A stretch of DNA of 64,000 nt from RGIG5612 sp964528825 (GTDB taxonomy: Bacteria; Bacillota; Clostridia; Lachnospirales; Lachnospiraceae). The stretch is taken from NCBI GenBank assembly GCA_964528825.1, contig CAZGVB010000004.1, positions 1 to 64,000 on the forward strand. The letters run 5' to 3'. The translations under genes and the position numbers were made by a program. Shown here one piece after another: positions 8,768 through 17,790 of the stretch (positions are counted from its first letter, which is position 1; each line of letters starts with the position of its first letter). The notes beneath the pieces are model-generated. The model did not search any database, had not been told where the DNA came from, and saw only the letters and a list, made by a program, of their open reading frames with translations.

Positions 8768-9013
8768 TTAATCATTTTCCGGATTTATCAATTTTATTTC
8801 CGATTCGATCGTCTCAATCTTTTTTGCGCACATTTCAATAAGCTTCAAGCCTTCCTTGTAGCTTTCAAATGTTTCCTCAAGACTTTTTTCACCTGTTTGC
8901 ATTTGCTTCATTATTTCCTCAAGCTGTGCAAAAATATCATCCAGATTGCGATAATTATCTTTTTCTTCAATATTTGTATTTTTATTTTTTTCTTTATCTA
9001 TTGTATCACTCAC
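8768..9013 (-). CDS. xseB: Exodeoxyribonuclease VII small subunit
   Basis: An 81-residue subunit that binds XseA to form the single-strand-specific exonuclease VII. After a charged N-terminus it shows the family core LDDIFAQLEEIMKQMQTGEK and SLEETFESYKEGLKLI, a predicted helical hairpin. The start is GTG, overlapping the end of xseA by 8 nt, so expression of the two subunits is coupled. ispA follows after 2 nt. Confidence 0.95.
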   Translation of the reverse strand: MSDTIDKEKNKNTNIEEKDNYRNLDDIFAQLEEIMKQMQTGEKSLEETFESYKEGLKLIEMCAKKIETIESEIKLINPEND

Positions 9014-10226
9014 CGTAATGAACCTCTTTTATGTCCTCAACCCTTGCACTTATAGATCCGTCGATAACATTTATATTTATGATATCGCCTATTTTCGTAT
9101 CACAGACTTTCACGATTGCCTTAGCGTTATTATCAGATACATAAGCATATCCTTCGCTTATTCTCTTTAATGGTGACAGTCCGCAAAGCCGCTCAGAGCA
9201 GAGCTTAAGTCTTTCTTTTTCTGAAGATAGTCTTACATTCATCAGGCTATCAATATCACTCTTATAGGATTTTAGCCTGTTCTTATGGTCATTTAACACA
9301 GCACGGGGAGATATACTTTCGAGCTTATATTTGTATCGTTCAAGATTTTGACGTGCATTCTCAAGCTTCAATTGCATAGATCTTTCTATATCGTCCCTCA
9401 TCCCATCAAGATCCAATAGAAACTTATCATATTCAAATACTGCCAGTTCCGCCGCTGCAGAGGGTGTCGGCGCACGCAGATCCGCTACAAAATCAGCTAT
9501 CGTAAAATCTGTTTCATGACCTACGGCGGAAATGACCGGAGTATTACAATTAAAGATCGCCTGTGCAACAGTCTCATCATTAAAGCACCACAGATCCTCT
9601 ATCGAACCTCCGCCTCTGGCTATAATTATACAATCAAGGTTAAGCTTATCAAGCTCTTTGATACCTTCACAAATAGTTTGAGAAGCACCTATGCCCTGAA
9701 CCTTGGCCGAGTACAGATAAATGCTGCAATAGGGATTCCTTCGCAAAGAAATGCTGCAAATATCCTTTATAACAGATCCGGTTTTCGATGTTACAACTCC
9801 GATCTTCTCGGAAAATCGCGGTATAGGCTTCTTATATATGTCTGAAAACATGCCCATTTCTTCAAGCTTTTGTTTCAATTGCTCATATCTTTTATAAAGA
9901 TCGCCGATGCCGTCGGGTTCTATAGACGTAACATATATTTGATATTTTCCGCTTTGTTCGTATAGTGATATCCTGCCGTATACCACTACCTGCATGCCTT
10001 CATTCGGTTCAAATCTGAGCCTTGCCGCATTGTTTGCGAACATAACTGCCGATATGATCCCTGAGACATCCTTAAGAGAAAAATACAAATGTCCTGACGA
10101 ATTTCTCTTGAAATTCGATATTTCTCCCCTTATGTAAATATTGCGGAGTACGAAGTCGCCTTCGAACATCCGCTTTATATAAGCATTTACCTGCTTTACA
10201 GTATATATATTTTTTGGTGAAGTCAT
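9006..10226 (-). CDS. xseA: Exodeoxyribonuclease VII large subunit
   Basis: The catalytic subunit of exonuclease VII, which cuts single-stranded DNA into short acid-soluble pieces. It has an N-terminal OB fold (YTVKQVNAYIKRMF, GEISNFKRNSSGHLYFSLKD), the core motif IARGGGSIEDLWCFNDE, then VISAVGHETDFTIADFVADLRAPTPSAAAE, given here by its parts, and a long coiled region. I chose the ATG at 10226, which gives the usual N-terminus just before YTVKQVNAYI. An upstream ATG at 10310 would overlap nusB by 62 nt and add 28 unusual residues. No strong ribosome site decides between them. Confidence 0.93.
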   Translation of the reverse strand: MTSPKNIYTVKQVNAYIKRMFEGDFVLRNIYIRGEISNFKRNSSGHLYFSLKDVSGIISAVMFANNAARLRFEPNEGMQVVVYGRISLYEQSGKYQIYVTSIEPDGIGDLYKRYEQLKQKLEEMGMFSDIYKKPIPRFSEKIGVVTSKTGSVIKDICSISLRRNPYCSIYLYSAKVQGIGASQTICEGIKELDKLNLDCIIIARGGGSIEDLWCFNDETVAQAIFNCNTPVISAVGHETDFTIADFVADLRAPTPSAAAELAVFEYDKFLLDLDGMRDDIERSMQLKLENARQNLERYKYKLESISPRAVLNDHKNRLKSYKSDIDSLMNVRLSSEKERLKLCSERLCGLSPLKRISEGYAYVSDNNAKAIVKVCDTKIGDIININVIDGSISARVEDIKEVHYGE

Positions 10227-10248
10227 ATGATCATAATCAAGCAAAGCA

Positions 10249-10749
10249 TCACGAATTCTCTGTTTCGTTATCGCATGATTCATCCGACGAAACACGTTCT
10301 TCCATTTCATCGGTGATCTGTTCCTGAGGATCAGAGATTTTCTTAACTACTTTTGCCAATATCCCGTTTACAAATGAACCGCTGCTTTCCATACCATAAT
10401 TCTTAACGAGCTCGACAGCCTCATTAATCGCAGCTGCCGTTGGTACCGAATCATCATATTGAATCTCATAGCAAGCCAGTCTGAGTGCCGTCAGATCAAC
10501 TTTCGTCATACGTCTCGTCTTCCAGCCTATACTTACTTCATTTAAGATATTATCTATTTCATTAAGCTTCGAAACAGTGCCTGTAACCTTTGCGCAGATT
10601 ATTTCTTTTTCCTTCTCGGTAAAGCACTCTTCGCCCTCAAAGAAATCTTCTATCTGTTCCTTAAAATCCTCATCAGTATGAAAGTCATTTCTGAAAAGGA
10701 TCAAAAAAGCGGCTTCTCTCAGTTGTGATCTTCTGTTTATTTTATTCAT
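10249..10749 (-). CDS. nusB: Transcription antitermination factor NusB
   Basis: An RNA-binding protein that works with NusE (S10) in antitermination of rRNA operons. The 166-residue protein has the NusB helical pattern: REAAFLILFRNDFH, then VSIGWKTRRMTKVDLTALRLACYE and the terminal SFVNGILAKVVKKI. The acidic tail after residue 145 is longer than usual. It overlaps the asp23 stop by 4 nt (ATGA). The asp23-nusB-xseA-xseB order is common in clostridia. Confidence 0.95.
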   Translation of the reverse strand: MNKINRRSQLREAAFLILFRNDFHTDEDFKEQIEDFFEGEECFTEKEKEIICAKVTGTVSKLNEIDNILNEVSIGWKTRRMTKVDLTALRLACYEIQYDDSVPTAAAINEAVELVKNYGMESSGSFVNGILAKVVKKISDPQEQITDEMEERVSSDESCDNETENS

Positions 10750-11111
10750 TTATCAGCTTTAATATTCACAACACGAATATTAACCTCTCCGACATTAATG
10801 CCAACCATATCTTCGATCTCGGTTTTTATTTTCTTCTGTGTATTATGGCATACTTCTCTTATGTTATATCCTATCTTTAAGACAAGCATAATAAATATGT
10901 CAAGTGATTCACCGTCCTGTACCACTTCTACACCTGATTCAAGCTTTTTACCGCTGAAAACCGACATTACCTCAGAAGTAATATCATTAAAAACAGAGTC
11001 AACTCCTTCGACCTCTGTTGCAGCTAATGCGGCAATCTTTGCAATTGTATCTATTTTAACTTCTGCCTTACCTGATTCGTCATTGTATACTGAAAAAACT
11101 TTATTTTCCAT
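10746..11111 (-). CDS. Asp23/Gls24 family protein
   Basis: A 121-residue Asp23 (DUF322) protein. It shows the family core IAKIAALAATEVEGVDSVF and YNIREVCHNTQKKIKTEIEDMVGINVGEVNI. The family is linked to envelope stress and membrane anchoring in Gram-positives; the exact role of this copy is unknown. It is the first gene after the promoter at 11190-11217 and is coupled to nusB. A second Asp23 protein is at 38075-38431. Confidence 0.9.
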   Translation of the reverse strand: MENKVFSVYNDESGKAEVKIDTIAKIAALAATEVEGVDSVFNDITSEVMSVFSGKKLESGVEVVQDGESLDIFIMLVLKIGYNIREVCHNTQKKIKTEIEDMVGINVGEVNIRVVNIKADK

Positions 11112-11189
11112 ATTTCAAACCTCCTGAACCAAACAGCTGATATATATGCGAAGGATGACCTTGTAAAAAATTTACGATATTCCCTGCTT

Positions 11190-11217
11190 ATTATAAATAT
11201 TTTCGCCTCAAAGTCAA
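11190..11217 (-). promoter_or_regulatory. Promoter of the asp23-nusB-xse-ispA-dxs-tlyA-nadK operon
   Basis: The minus strand reads TTGACT, 16 nt, TATAAT, a near-consensus sigma-A promoter about 80 nt upstream of asp23. The eight genes after it have no larger gap than 3 nt until nadK ends. Confidence 0.8.
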
Positions 11218-11246
11218 CTTTGGATCATGTCCTTGATGTTCTCATG

Positions 11247-11723
11247 TCACTTATGATAAGGCTCACACCTTGATATCTTATACGCTCTGTATATCTGTTC
11301 AAGCAATATAACACGCATAAGCTGATGAGGAAATGTCATTTCTGAGAAGCTGATCTTCATGTCTGCCCTTTTCGATACCTCTTGTGAGAGTCCCAAAGAT
11401 CCGCCTATGACAAAAACTATATTGGATTGTCCTGTAACCTCAAGATTCGATATGATCTTTGAAAAGCCCTCGGAATCTGTCATATTGCCTTTTATCTCCA
11501 GGGTAATAACATAATCATTACGCTTTATCGCGCTCAATATGCGTTCTCCTTCTTTTCTTTTCACGATCTCCTGCTGTTTATCGGAAAGGGATTCCGGACA
11601 TTTTTCATCTTGCAGTTCAATGATCTTGACTTTTACATATGCAGACAACCTTTTTAGGTATTCCTTAATGGCATCTTCAAAAAAATCTTCTTTTATTTTT
11701 CCTATTGCGATGATGCTTATCAT
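11247..11723 (-). CDS. rlmH: 23S rRNA (pseudouridine1915-N3)-methyltransferase RlmH
   Basis: A SPOUT-class methyltransferase that modifies helix 69 of 23S rRNA. It is 158 residues long, with MISIIAIGKIK at the N-terminus, the SAM-binding knot FVIGGSLGLS (about residue 104) and the conserved end LLEQIYRAYKI followed by PYHK. The ATG overlaps the stop of the upstream zinc-ribbon gene (TAATG). It is the last gene of the run CBS-tyrS-alaS-zinc-ribbon-rlmH. Confidence 0.96.
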   Translation of the reverse strand: MISIIAIGKIKEDFFEDAIKEYLKRLSAYVKVKIIELQDEKCPESLSDKQQEIVKRKEGERILSAIKRNDYVITLEIKGNMTDSEGFSKIISNLEVTGQSNIVFVIGGSLGLSQEVSKRADMKISFSEMTFPHQLMRVILLEQIYRAYKISRCEPYHK

Positions 11724-13237
11724 TAATTTAAATAAAATGTACCGTCATTGTTTTTGCCGGCATAAGAGACGCTGCCGTCGGAAGAATTTACAGCATAATA
11801 CCATCCGTCGACCTCATTATTGCTCCCTTTATATATAGAAGAATAGAAAATATAATAATTTCCCCCATCTATTTTTGCCGAACCATTGCTTAATACAGTT
11901 GCGCTGTATATATCATCTTTTGCATCTGACGCATTGTCGATCAACGTATAACCTGAGTTTTTTAATTCAGATATCACGGATGTCTTTGCTGTATCGTAAG
12001 GGATCATTTCCTCAAGCTCTAACGTATAAGTTGCGGATGAAACACTGCTCTGCCTCTCGCCCTTTACGGCTATAGCAGAAATAGTATTGGTGCCTTCTTT
12101 CATAGAAATCGTTCCGCTGTAAAGCCATGAGTCTACGGTTGGAGTAGAACCGTCATATGTATAATATATATCCGCACCTTTTTCCGCAGTTATAGTAATA
12201 CCCTGATCGCTGGTATATGTCCCCTCCTCCAGAGAAAATTGCGGAGCAGATAAATCCCCTATATATACTGAAAACTTAATTGAAAACTCGACTTTTTTTA
12301 TAGATGTCTGAGTATAAGTGACCGCATTCAACGTATACTCGGCTGTATCACCGAATATATCATCTGCCGTGATTTCAACCGGAGTAATATATTTGTATGA
12401 TGAAACACTCGGCTCACTTCCGTCAAGCGTATAGTAGATTCTGTTTCCCGCAGTTGATTCAAGTGTGATCTCAAGAGGCAGACTGTATGATCCGCCATTT
12501 TTCAGATTGCATATTACAGAATCCTCTGTCAAACCGGTACTTTCACTTATATCGCTGCTGCCGGTATCATTGTTTTTTCTTATACTGAAATAAATTATAC
12601 ATGCAGCAGCTAAAATAACAGCAACAATTATAAGAAGCATAATAATTCCAACATAAGATTGCTTCTTTTTCTTCTTTCTTTTGCTGCCATGTGAAGAGGC
12701 GCGTCTGTTATCATTATGATTCGGCATTGAAGATCTTTTTCCCCTTACATTGCTGTTTCTGCTTGAATCTTTCCTGTCACGTGTACTTTCCATTGTCCTT
12801 TTATGGACCACCGGGACTTCATCACCCTTTAAGGCTTTGCTCTCCTCGCATGTGAATATTTTATTTGTTTCCTCACCGATAGAATCCCAATCTGACATGC
12901 TGTCCCAATGATATTGTTCATTCAGATCGTCCTTAAGGATTTCTGTACGCAGATCATCAGCACGGCTTCTTTTTTCATTTTGATCAAAAAAAACAGTATC
13001 GGGGGCCGTGAATTTTATAGTATCAGATGCGAACTTTCTATCCGAATAAGCCTTTTCTTCACCGGATGTGGATACAAAATCATCGCTCAGGTTATCGCCA
13101 TTTAAGATTTTATCAATCTTACTGCCTATCTCTCCCTGTACCTTCAGTGCACTTTCCGCACCTTCGATGATATTTCCGCAAAATGGACAAACGGAAAGGT
13201 CGTTATTTATATATGAACCGCATTTGGAGCACCTCAT
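11723..13237 (-). CDS. Zinc-ribbon membrane protein with chitobiase-like C-terminal repeats
   Basis: A 504-residue protein of unknown function. It opens with a zinc ribbon (CSKCGSYINN, CPFCGN), followed by about 150 polar, low-complexity residues, a Lys-rich patch (SKRKKKKKQS), one membrane span (YVGIIMLLIIVAVILAAACI, about residues 195-215) and an outside part. The outside part has two similar repeats: YYTLDGSEPSVSSYKY and YYTYDGSTPTVDSWLY, each followed by an all-beta stretch, typical of the CHB_HEX_C module found in surface proteins. The C-terminal 80 residues end WYYAVNSSDGSVSY. The topology suggests a cytoplasmic metal-binding head and a surface-exposed tail. It sits between alaS and rlmH, coupled to both. 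Confidence 0.85.
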   Translation of the reverse strand: MRCSKCGSYINNDLSVCPFCGNIIEGAESALKVQGEIGSKIDKILNGDNLSDDFVSTSGEEKAYSDRKFASDTIKFTAPDTVFFDQNEKRSRADDLRTEILKDDLNEQYHWDSMSDWDSIGEETNKIFTCEESKALKGDEVPVVHKRTMESTRDRKDSSRNSNVRGKRSSMPNHNDNRRASSHGSKRKKKKKQSYVGIIMLLIIVAVILAAACIIYFSIRKNNDTGSSDISESTGLTEDSVICNLKNGGSYSLPLEITLESTAGNRIYYTLDGSEPSVSSYKYITPVEITADDIFGDTAEYTLNAVTYTQTSIKKVEFSIKFSVYIGDLSAPQFSLEEGTYTSDQGITITAEKGADIYYTYDGSTPTVDSWLYSGTISMKEGTNTISAIAVKGERQSSVSSATYTLELEEMIPYDTAKTSVISELKNSGYTLIDNASDAKDDIYSATVLSNGSAKIDGGNYYIFYSSIYKGSNNEVDGWYYAVNSSDGSVSYAGKNNDGTFYLN

Positions 13238-13249
13238 AAAGTAATTCCC

Positions 13250-15871
13250 CTATAATAGTTCTTTGACTTTCATAAGTGCATTTTCTATGCCTGACGGATC
13301 TTTGCCGCCAGCCTGAGCCATAGTGCGTTTTCCGCCGCCGCTTCCGCCTACAAGAGGAGCGATCTGTTTTATGATCTTACCGGCATCGGCACCTTTATTT
13401 ACAGCCTCGTCTGACGCAGATGCGATAAGGATAACCTTGCCATCATTTACAGAAGCCAATACTACAAATGCATCAGCAAATTTTTCTCTTATCTTATCAC
13501 CCATTGTTCTCAGATCTGCTGCCGATGCGGATTTTACATATTTTGTTACAAGCTGCAAATCTCCAACCTGTACAGCGGATATGTCATCAATGTCTTTCTC
13601 TAACTCCTTGTTTTTAAGAGAATCGACCTCGCTTTGAAGCGATCTTATCTGAGTTTGCATATCTGAGATCTTGTCACACAATTTATCCGGTGAAACCTTC
13701 GCTCTTTTTCCTGCCTCAGTCAGATCATTTTCAATATCACGGAGCAGTCCGAGCACAGCTTGCCCTGTTATAGCCTCTATTCTTCGAACACCGCTTGCTA
13801 CAGAACCCTCTGAGATAATCTTAAAAATCCCTATATCACCTGTATTCTTTACATGTGTACCTCCGCAAAGCTCGCTGGAGAAAGAACCCATTTTAACGAC
13901 TCTTACAATATCACCGTATTTTTCACCAAAGAGTGCCATCGCACCTTGAGCCCTGGCTTCATTTATATTCATAATATCGGTAACGACTTCCAGTGACTCA
14001 TCTATTTTATCATTTACTATCTCTTCAACTCGTCTCAATTCCTCATCTGTCATCGCCGAAAAATGAGTGAAATCAAATCTCAGACGTTCACCGTCAACAT
14101 ATGAACCGGCCTGCTGTACATGATCTCCGAGCACCTGTCTGAGAGCTGCTTGAAGTAAATGTGTAGCACTATGATTCTTTGCAGTCGATCTGCGAAGCTT
14201 TTCATTAATATTAAGCTCAACAGTATCATCAACTACAAACTGTCCCTTAATAACCTTACCTATATGTCCTATAAGCCCATTCGGAAGATTGATAACATCA
14301 TCAACCTCAAATTCTGCCGTTTCGGTAATGATGGCACCTTTATCCGACTCCTGTCCGCCTTTTGTCGCATAGAAAGGAGTATTGGCAGTAATAATAGTAC
14401 CCGTATCACCCTCTGCAAGTGTCTGACATACATCCTCCTCGTTTGTCATTGCAAGGATCATTGATCTGTCAAAGTGCTTTTCATATCCGGTAAACGTTGT
14501 TGCACTTATGCCTTGGATCTTTTCATAAACCGTAGCATCTGCGCCCATATAATTTGTCTTCTTGCGTGCTGCTCTTGCTCTTTCTTTCTGCTCCCTCATC
14601 ATAAGCTCAAAGCCGTCTGCATCAACACTCATTCCCTCATCTGCAAGGACATCTCCTGTCAGGTCAAGAGGAAATCCATATGTATCATATAGCTTAAATG
14701 CATCTGCTCCCGAAAGAACGGTCACATTATCTTCCTTTGCCTTTGAGATCATATCGGTAAGTATCTTCATTCCCTGATCAAGCGTCTTATAGAACTTGTT
14801 TTCCTCGTTGGCAAGAGTCTTAATGATCATACTCTTCTTTTCCTCGAGCTCAGGATATGCGTCTTTTGAACATTCAATTACGGTTTCGGCCAATATCGGC
14901 ATAAAATTGTCCGCAATTCCGAGCAGCCTTATATGCCTGGCGGCACGTCTTATAAGCCTTCTAAGTACATAACCACGTCCCTCATTGGAGGCATTTATAC
15001 CATCAGAGATCATAAATGTTGCGCTTCTTATATGATCCGTTATAAGTCTTATTGAAATGTCTTTTTTCTCATCAGTATGATATACAATACCCGCTGCATC
15101 ACATATCCTATCGCGTATTTTACGCACTGTATCTATATCAAAAATAGAATCTACATCCTGTGATACAACAGCAAGTCTCTCAAGACCCATACCGGTATCG
15201 ATATTTTTATTTGCAAGCTCCGTATATCCGCCCTTACCATCGCCTTCAAACTGCGTAAAGACATTATTCCAGACCTCCATATATCTGTCACAGTCGCATC
15301 CGACATGGCAGGTCGGCTTTCCGCATCCGTACTTTGGTCCTCTGTCATAATATATCTCGGAGCAAGGTCCGCATGGTCCTGCTCCATGCTCCCAGAAATT
15401 ATCTTCTTTACCAAATCTGAAAATACGGTCTTCATCCACTCCGATAACTTTATTCCATATATCAAAAGCCTCGTCATCATCAAGATATACAGACGGATAC
15501 AATCGGTCCTTTTCAAGGCCGACATATTCTGTAAGGAACTCCCACGACCACTTCAGTGCATCAAGTTTAAAATAATCACCGAAAGAAAAATTTCCGAGCA
15601 TCTCAAAGAAGGTGCCGTGCCTTGCTGTCTTGCCGACATTTTCAATGTCTCCCGTGCGGATACACTTCTGGCATGTAGTCACTCTCGTGCATGGCGGGAT
15701 CTCCTGACCGGTAAAATATGGCTTTAATGGAGCCATTCCGGCATTTATCAGCAACAAGCTGTTGTCATTATGAGGAACAAGTGAAAAGCTCTTCATACGA
15801 AGATGCCCCTTGCTCTCAAAGAATTTCAGATACATTTCTCTTAGTTCATTAACTGTATATGATGGTTTCAA
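13250..15871 (-). CDS. alaS: Alanyl-tRNA synthetase
   Basis: Charges tRNA-Ala and edits mis-charged Ser and Gly. The protein of about 873 residues has the class II core (YTVNELREMYLKFFESKGH, RTGDIENVGKTARHGTFFEM), the editing-domain zinc ligands HSATHLLQAAL and CGGTHVKNTG, and the C-Ala domain ending GGSGGGKRTMAQAGG. I place the start at a TTG (15871) because AGGAAGG lies 6 nt upstream and the protein then begins MKPSYTVNEL, as in the family. The longer frame from 15907 adds 12 residues without support. It follows tyrS. No T-box leader was found. Confidence 0.96.
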   Translation of the reverse strand: MKPSYTVNELREMYLKFFESKGHLRMKSFSLVPHNDNSLLLINAGMAPLKPYFTGQEIPPCTRVTTCQKCIRTGDIENVGKTARHGTFFEMLGNFSFGDYFKLDALKWSWEFLTEYVGLEKDRLYPSVYLDDDEAFDIWNKVIGVDEDRIFRFGKEDNFWEHGAGPCGPCSEIYYDRGPKYGCGKPTCHVGCDCDRYMEVWNNVFTQFEGDGKGGYTELANKNIDTGMGLERLAVVSQDVDSIFDIDTVRKIRDRICDAAGIVYHTDEKKDISIRLITDHIRSATFMISDGINASNEGRGYVLRRLIRRAARHIRLLGIADNFMPILAETVIECSKDAYPELEEKKSMIIKTLANEENKFYKTLDQGMKILTDMISKAKEDNVTVLSGADAFKLYDTYGFPLDLTGDVLADEGMSVDADGFELMMREQKERARAARKKTNYMGADATVYEKIQGISATTFTGYEKHFDRSMILAMTNEEDVCQTLAEGDTGTIITANTPFYATKGGQESDKGAIITETAEFEVDDVINLPNGLIGHIGKVIKGQFVVDDTVELNINEKLRRSTAKNHSATHLLQAALRQVLGDHVQQAGSYVDGERLRFDFTHFSAMTDEELRRVEEIVNDKIDESLEVVTDIMNINEARAQGAMALFGEKYGDIVRVVKMGSFSSELCGGTHVKNTGDIGIFKIISEGSVASGVRRIEAITGQAVLGLLRDIENDLTEAGKRAKVSPDKLCDKISDMQTQIRSLQSEVDSLKNKELEKDIDDISAVQVGDLQLVTKYVKSASAADLRTMGDKIREKFADAFVVLASVNDGKVILIASASDEAVNKGADAGKIIKQIAPLVGGSGGGKRTMAQAGGKDPSGIENALMKVKELL

Positions 15872-15934
15872 AATATGCCTTCCTGTCTTTACATGTATTG
15901 ACTGCAAAATAAAATATTTTTTTGATTATAAGGA

Positions 15935-17164
15935 TCACTTTATAATGATCTTATATGATTTTTTCTTGCCCTTTTTAAGTATCGCATATCCGTCCTTTAT
16001 ATCCGTCTCGGAAAGCTTGCGATAAGGATCATCTACCTTTTCGTCGTTAAGTATTATGCCGCCGCCTTGTATAAGTCTTCTTCCTTCACTTTTTGAAGGT
16101 GCCATACCCGTGTCAACAAGGGCCGTTACTACTTCTATACCGTTATTTATCTGATCATGCGAGTATTCATATGTTGGCATATCATCTGAAATACCGCCGC
16201 CTGCGAAAACATCTCTTGCAGCCTGAAGTGCTTTATCAGCTTCTTCTTTGCCATGAACGATCTTGGTGATCTCATATGCAAGTACTTCTTTGGCTTGGTT
16301 TATCTGAGCTCCCTCAAGCCTTCCCAGGCGTCTGACCTCATCCATCGGAAGAAATGTAAGCAGGCCCAGACATTCCTCAACCTTGACATCCTCAATATTT
16401 CTCCAATATTGAAAGAATTCATATGGTGAGGTCTTTTTGGGGTCTAACCAGAGTGCACCCTTCATCGTCTTGCCCATCTTGATACCATCAGACGTGGTAA
16501 GAAGCTTAAATGTGAGTCCGTATGCAGGTTTTTGTTCCTTCTTCCTTATCAGCTCTACACCGCCGATTATATTTGACCATTGGTCATCGCCGCCCATTTC
16601 AAGGCAAACATCATACATTTGGTTGAGCTTCAGAAAATCATATGATTGCATGATCATATAATTAAATTCAAAGAATGTAAGTCCTCTTTCCATTCTTTGC
16701 TTGTAGCATTCAGCGGTAAGCATTCTGTTTACGGAAAAATGGATACCGATATCCCTAAGAAATTTCACATAATTAAGGTCAAGGAGCCATTTTGCATTAT
16801 TTTCAACTATAAACTTGTCGCCTGACATATCAAAGAATCGACCGAATTGCTCCACGAAGCAGTCAACATTATGATCTACCTCCTCGACGGTTCGCAGCTG
16901 CCGCATGTCACTTTTTCCTGACGGATCTCCTATAAGAGTTGTTCCGCCTCCCATAAGTGCAACCGGGATATGACCTGCTCTTTGCATATGCATCATTGCC
17001 ATCATCGTGACAAAATGTCCCGCTGTCAGGGAGTCTGCTGTCGCATCAAACCCTATATAAAATTTAACCTTTTCCTTCCCCAAAAGCTCTCTCAGCTCTT
17101 CGGGATGTGTGCATTGCGCTATAAAACCTCTCTCCTCGAGAATATCATATGCATTTTCAGTCAT
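15935..17164 (-). CDS. tyrS: Tyrosyl-tRNA synthetase
   Basis: A class I synthetase that charges tRNA-Tyr. It has the HIGH-type motif in DATADSLTAGHFVTMM, tyrosine-site residues around YKQRMERGLTFFEFNYMIMQ, GGDDQWSNI and a KMSKS-type motif KMGKT. A C-terminal S4 domain contains SEGRRLIQGGGIILND. The ATG at 17164 has GGAGGAGC 8 nt upstream and overlaps the CBS gene by 8 nt; the track start 39 nt further up lacks support. It is co-transcribed with the CBS gene and alaS. No T-box signature (GGNACCGCG) is seen upstream. Confidence 0.96.
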   Translation of the reverse strand: MTENAYDILEERGFIAQCTHPEELRELLGKEKVKFYIGFDATADSLTAGHFVTMMAMMHMQRAGHIPVALMGGGTTLIGDPSGKSDMRQLRTVEEVDHNVDCFVEQFGRFFDMSGDKFIVENNAKWLLDLNYVKFLRDIGIHFSVNRMLTAECYKQRMERGLTFFEFNYMIMQSYDFLKLNQMYDVCLEMGGDDQWSNIIGGVELIRKKEQKPAYGLTFKLLTTSDGIKMGKTMKGALWLDPKKTSPYEFFQYWRNIEDVKVEECLGLLTFLPMDEVRRLGRLEGAQINQAKEVLAYEITKIVHGKEEADKALQAARDVFAGGGISDDMPTYEYSHDQINNGIEVVTALVDTGMAPSKSEGRRLIQGGGIILNDEKVDDPYRKLSETDIKDGYAILKKGKKKSYKIIIK

Positions 17165-17588
17165 CGATCTGGCTCCTCCGTTCCATCTTTTCAGTGTTCT
17201 CACATAAATATTTTATTACATCTTTTCTTGTAATTATTCCTATAAATTTGTCGCAATCATCTATCACAGGAACAAAATTTTGATTTAAGATCTTTTCAAC
17301 GATATCTTCCATCCTGGAATTTATGCTGATCGCAATATTATCTCTTGTTCGCTTTATATCAGAAAGCTGGATCTTTTCCGCACCTGTAAGCGATAGATCA
17401 AGATTATTGTTTATGAATGCAAGTATATCGCCTGATTGGATAGTTCCTATATATTCTCCGCTTTTTCCTATGATGGGGATAGCAGAATAGCCCTTTTCGC
17501 ACATTTTTCTGACAGTTTCAAGCAATGAGGCATCGCCATCTATGTATTCGACTTCACTCTTTGGTGTAAGGAAAAAAAGTATATTCAT
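17157..17588 (-). CDS. CBS-domain pair protein
   Basis: A 143-residue protein made of two CBS modules and little else: residues 14-65 (SLLETVRKMCEKGYSAIPII, GEYIGTIQSGDILAFI) and 85-140 (DIVEKILNQNFVPVIDDCDK, FIGIITRKDVIKYL). Such pairs bind adenine nucleotides. Stand-alone ones in Firmicutes, such as B. subtilis CbpB, bind c-di-AMP; whether this one does is inference. It is first in the operon, with AGAGGT before the ATG, and its end overlaps tyrS. Confidence 0.85.
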   Translation of the reverse strand: MNILFFLTPKSEVEYIDGDASLLETVRKMCEKGYSAIPIIGKSGEYIGTIQSGDILAFINNNLDLSLTGAEKIQLSDIKRTRDNIAISINSRMEDIVEKILNQNFVPVIDDCDKFIGIITRKDVIKYLCENTEKMERRSQIDD

Positions 17589-17623
17589 ATCTACCTCTTG
17601 TTCTTATTTCAACGCAAAAATAG

Positions 17624-17652
17624 ATTATATCTTAAACATCTAAATCAAGCAA
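17624..17652 (-). promoter_or_regulatory. Promoter of the CBS-tyrS-alaS operon
   Basis: The minus strand reads TTGCTT, 17 nt, TATAAT, about 36 nt upstream of the CBS gene start. The dispersed repeat copy 2 lies 27 nt upstream of the -35. Confidence 0.7.
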
Positions 17653-17678
17653 TACCGTTCTAATACAGACGAATCTTA

Positions 17679-17721
17679 AGTCACTGTCAAGCAGCCGCCT
17701 GCAAATCTTTCATCCGGACAA
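17679..17721 (-). repeat. Short dispersed repeat, copy 2 (CxDERFxGG peptide)
   Basis: Aligns without gaps to 961-1003, with 33 of 43 bases identical. The core AAATCTTTCATCC is identical in both. On the minus strand the frame reads HTRSTNNCPDERFAGGCLTVT in two pieces after an upstream TAG and ends at TAA, so no full gene is present here. It sits between ridA and the CBS-gene promoter. Confidence 0.5.
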
Positions 17722-17790
17722 TTATTAGTACTGCGCGTGTGCTAAGGCAGCAAAGACATGCTTTATTTTCTGTTTTCCCTCAGATAATGC

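Noticed and set aside
15151..15525. A 124-codon minus-strand frame within alaS
   Set aside because: It is another frame of alaS, whose conserved class II sequence is in the main frame.
17589..17790. Possible T-box leader before the tyrS-alaS operon
   Set aside because: No GGNACCGCG-type sequence, no specifier stem and no terminator hairpin are visible.
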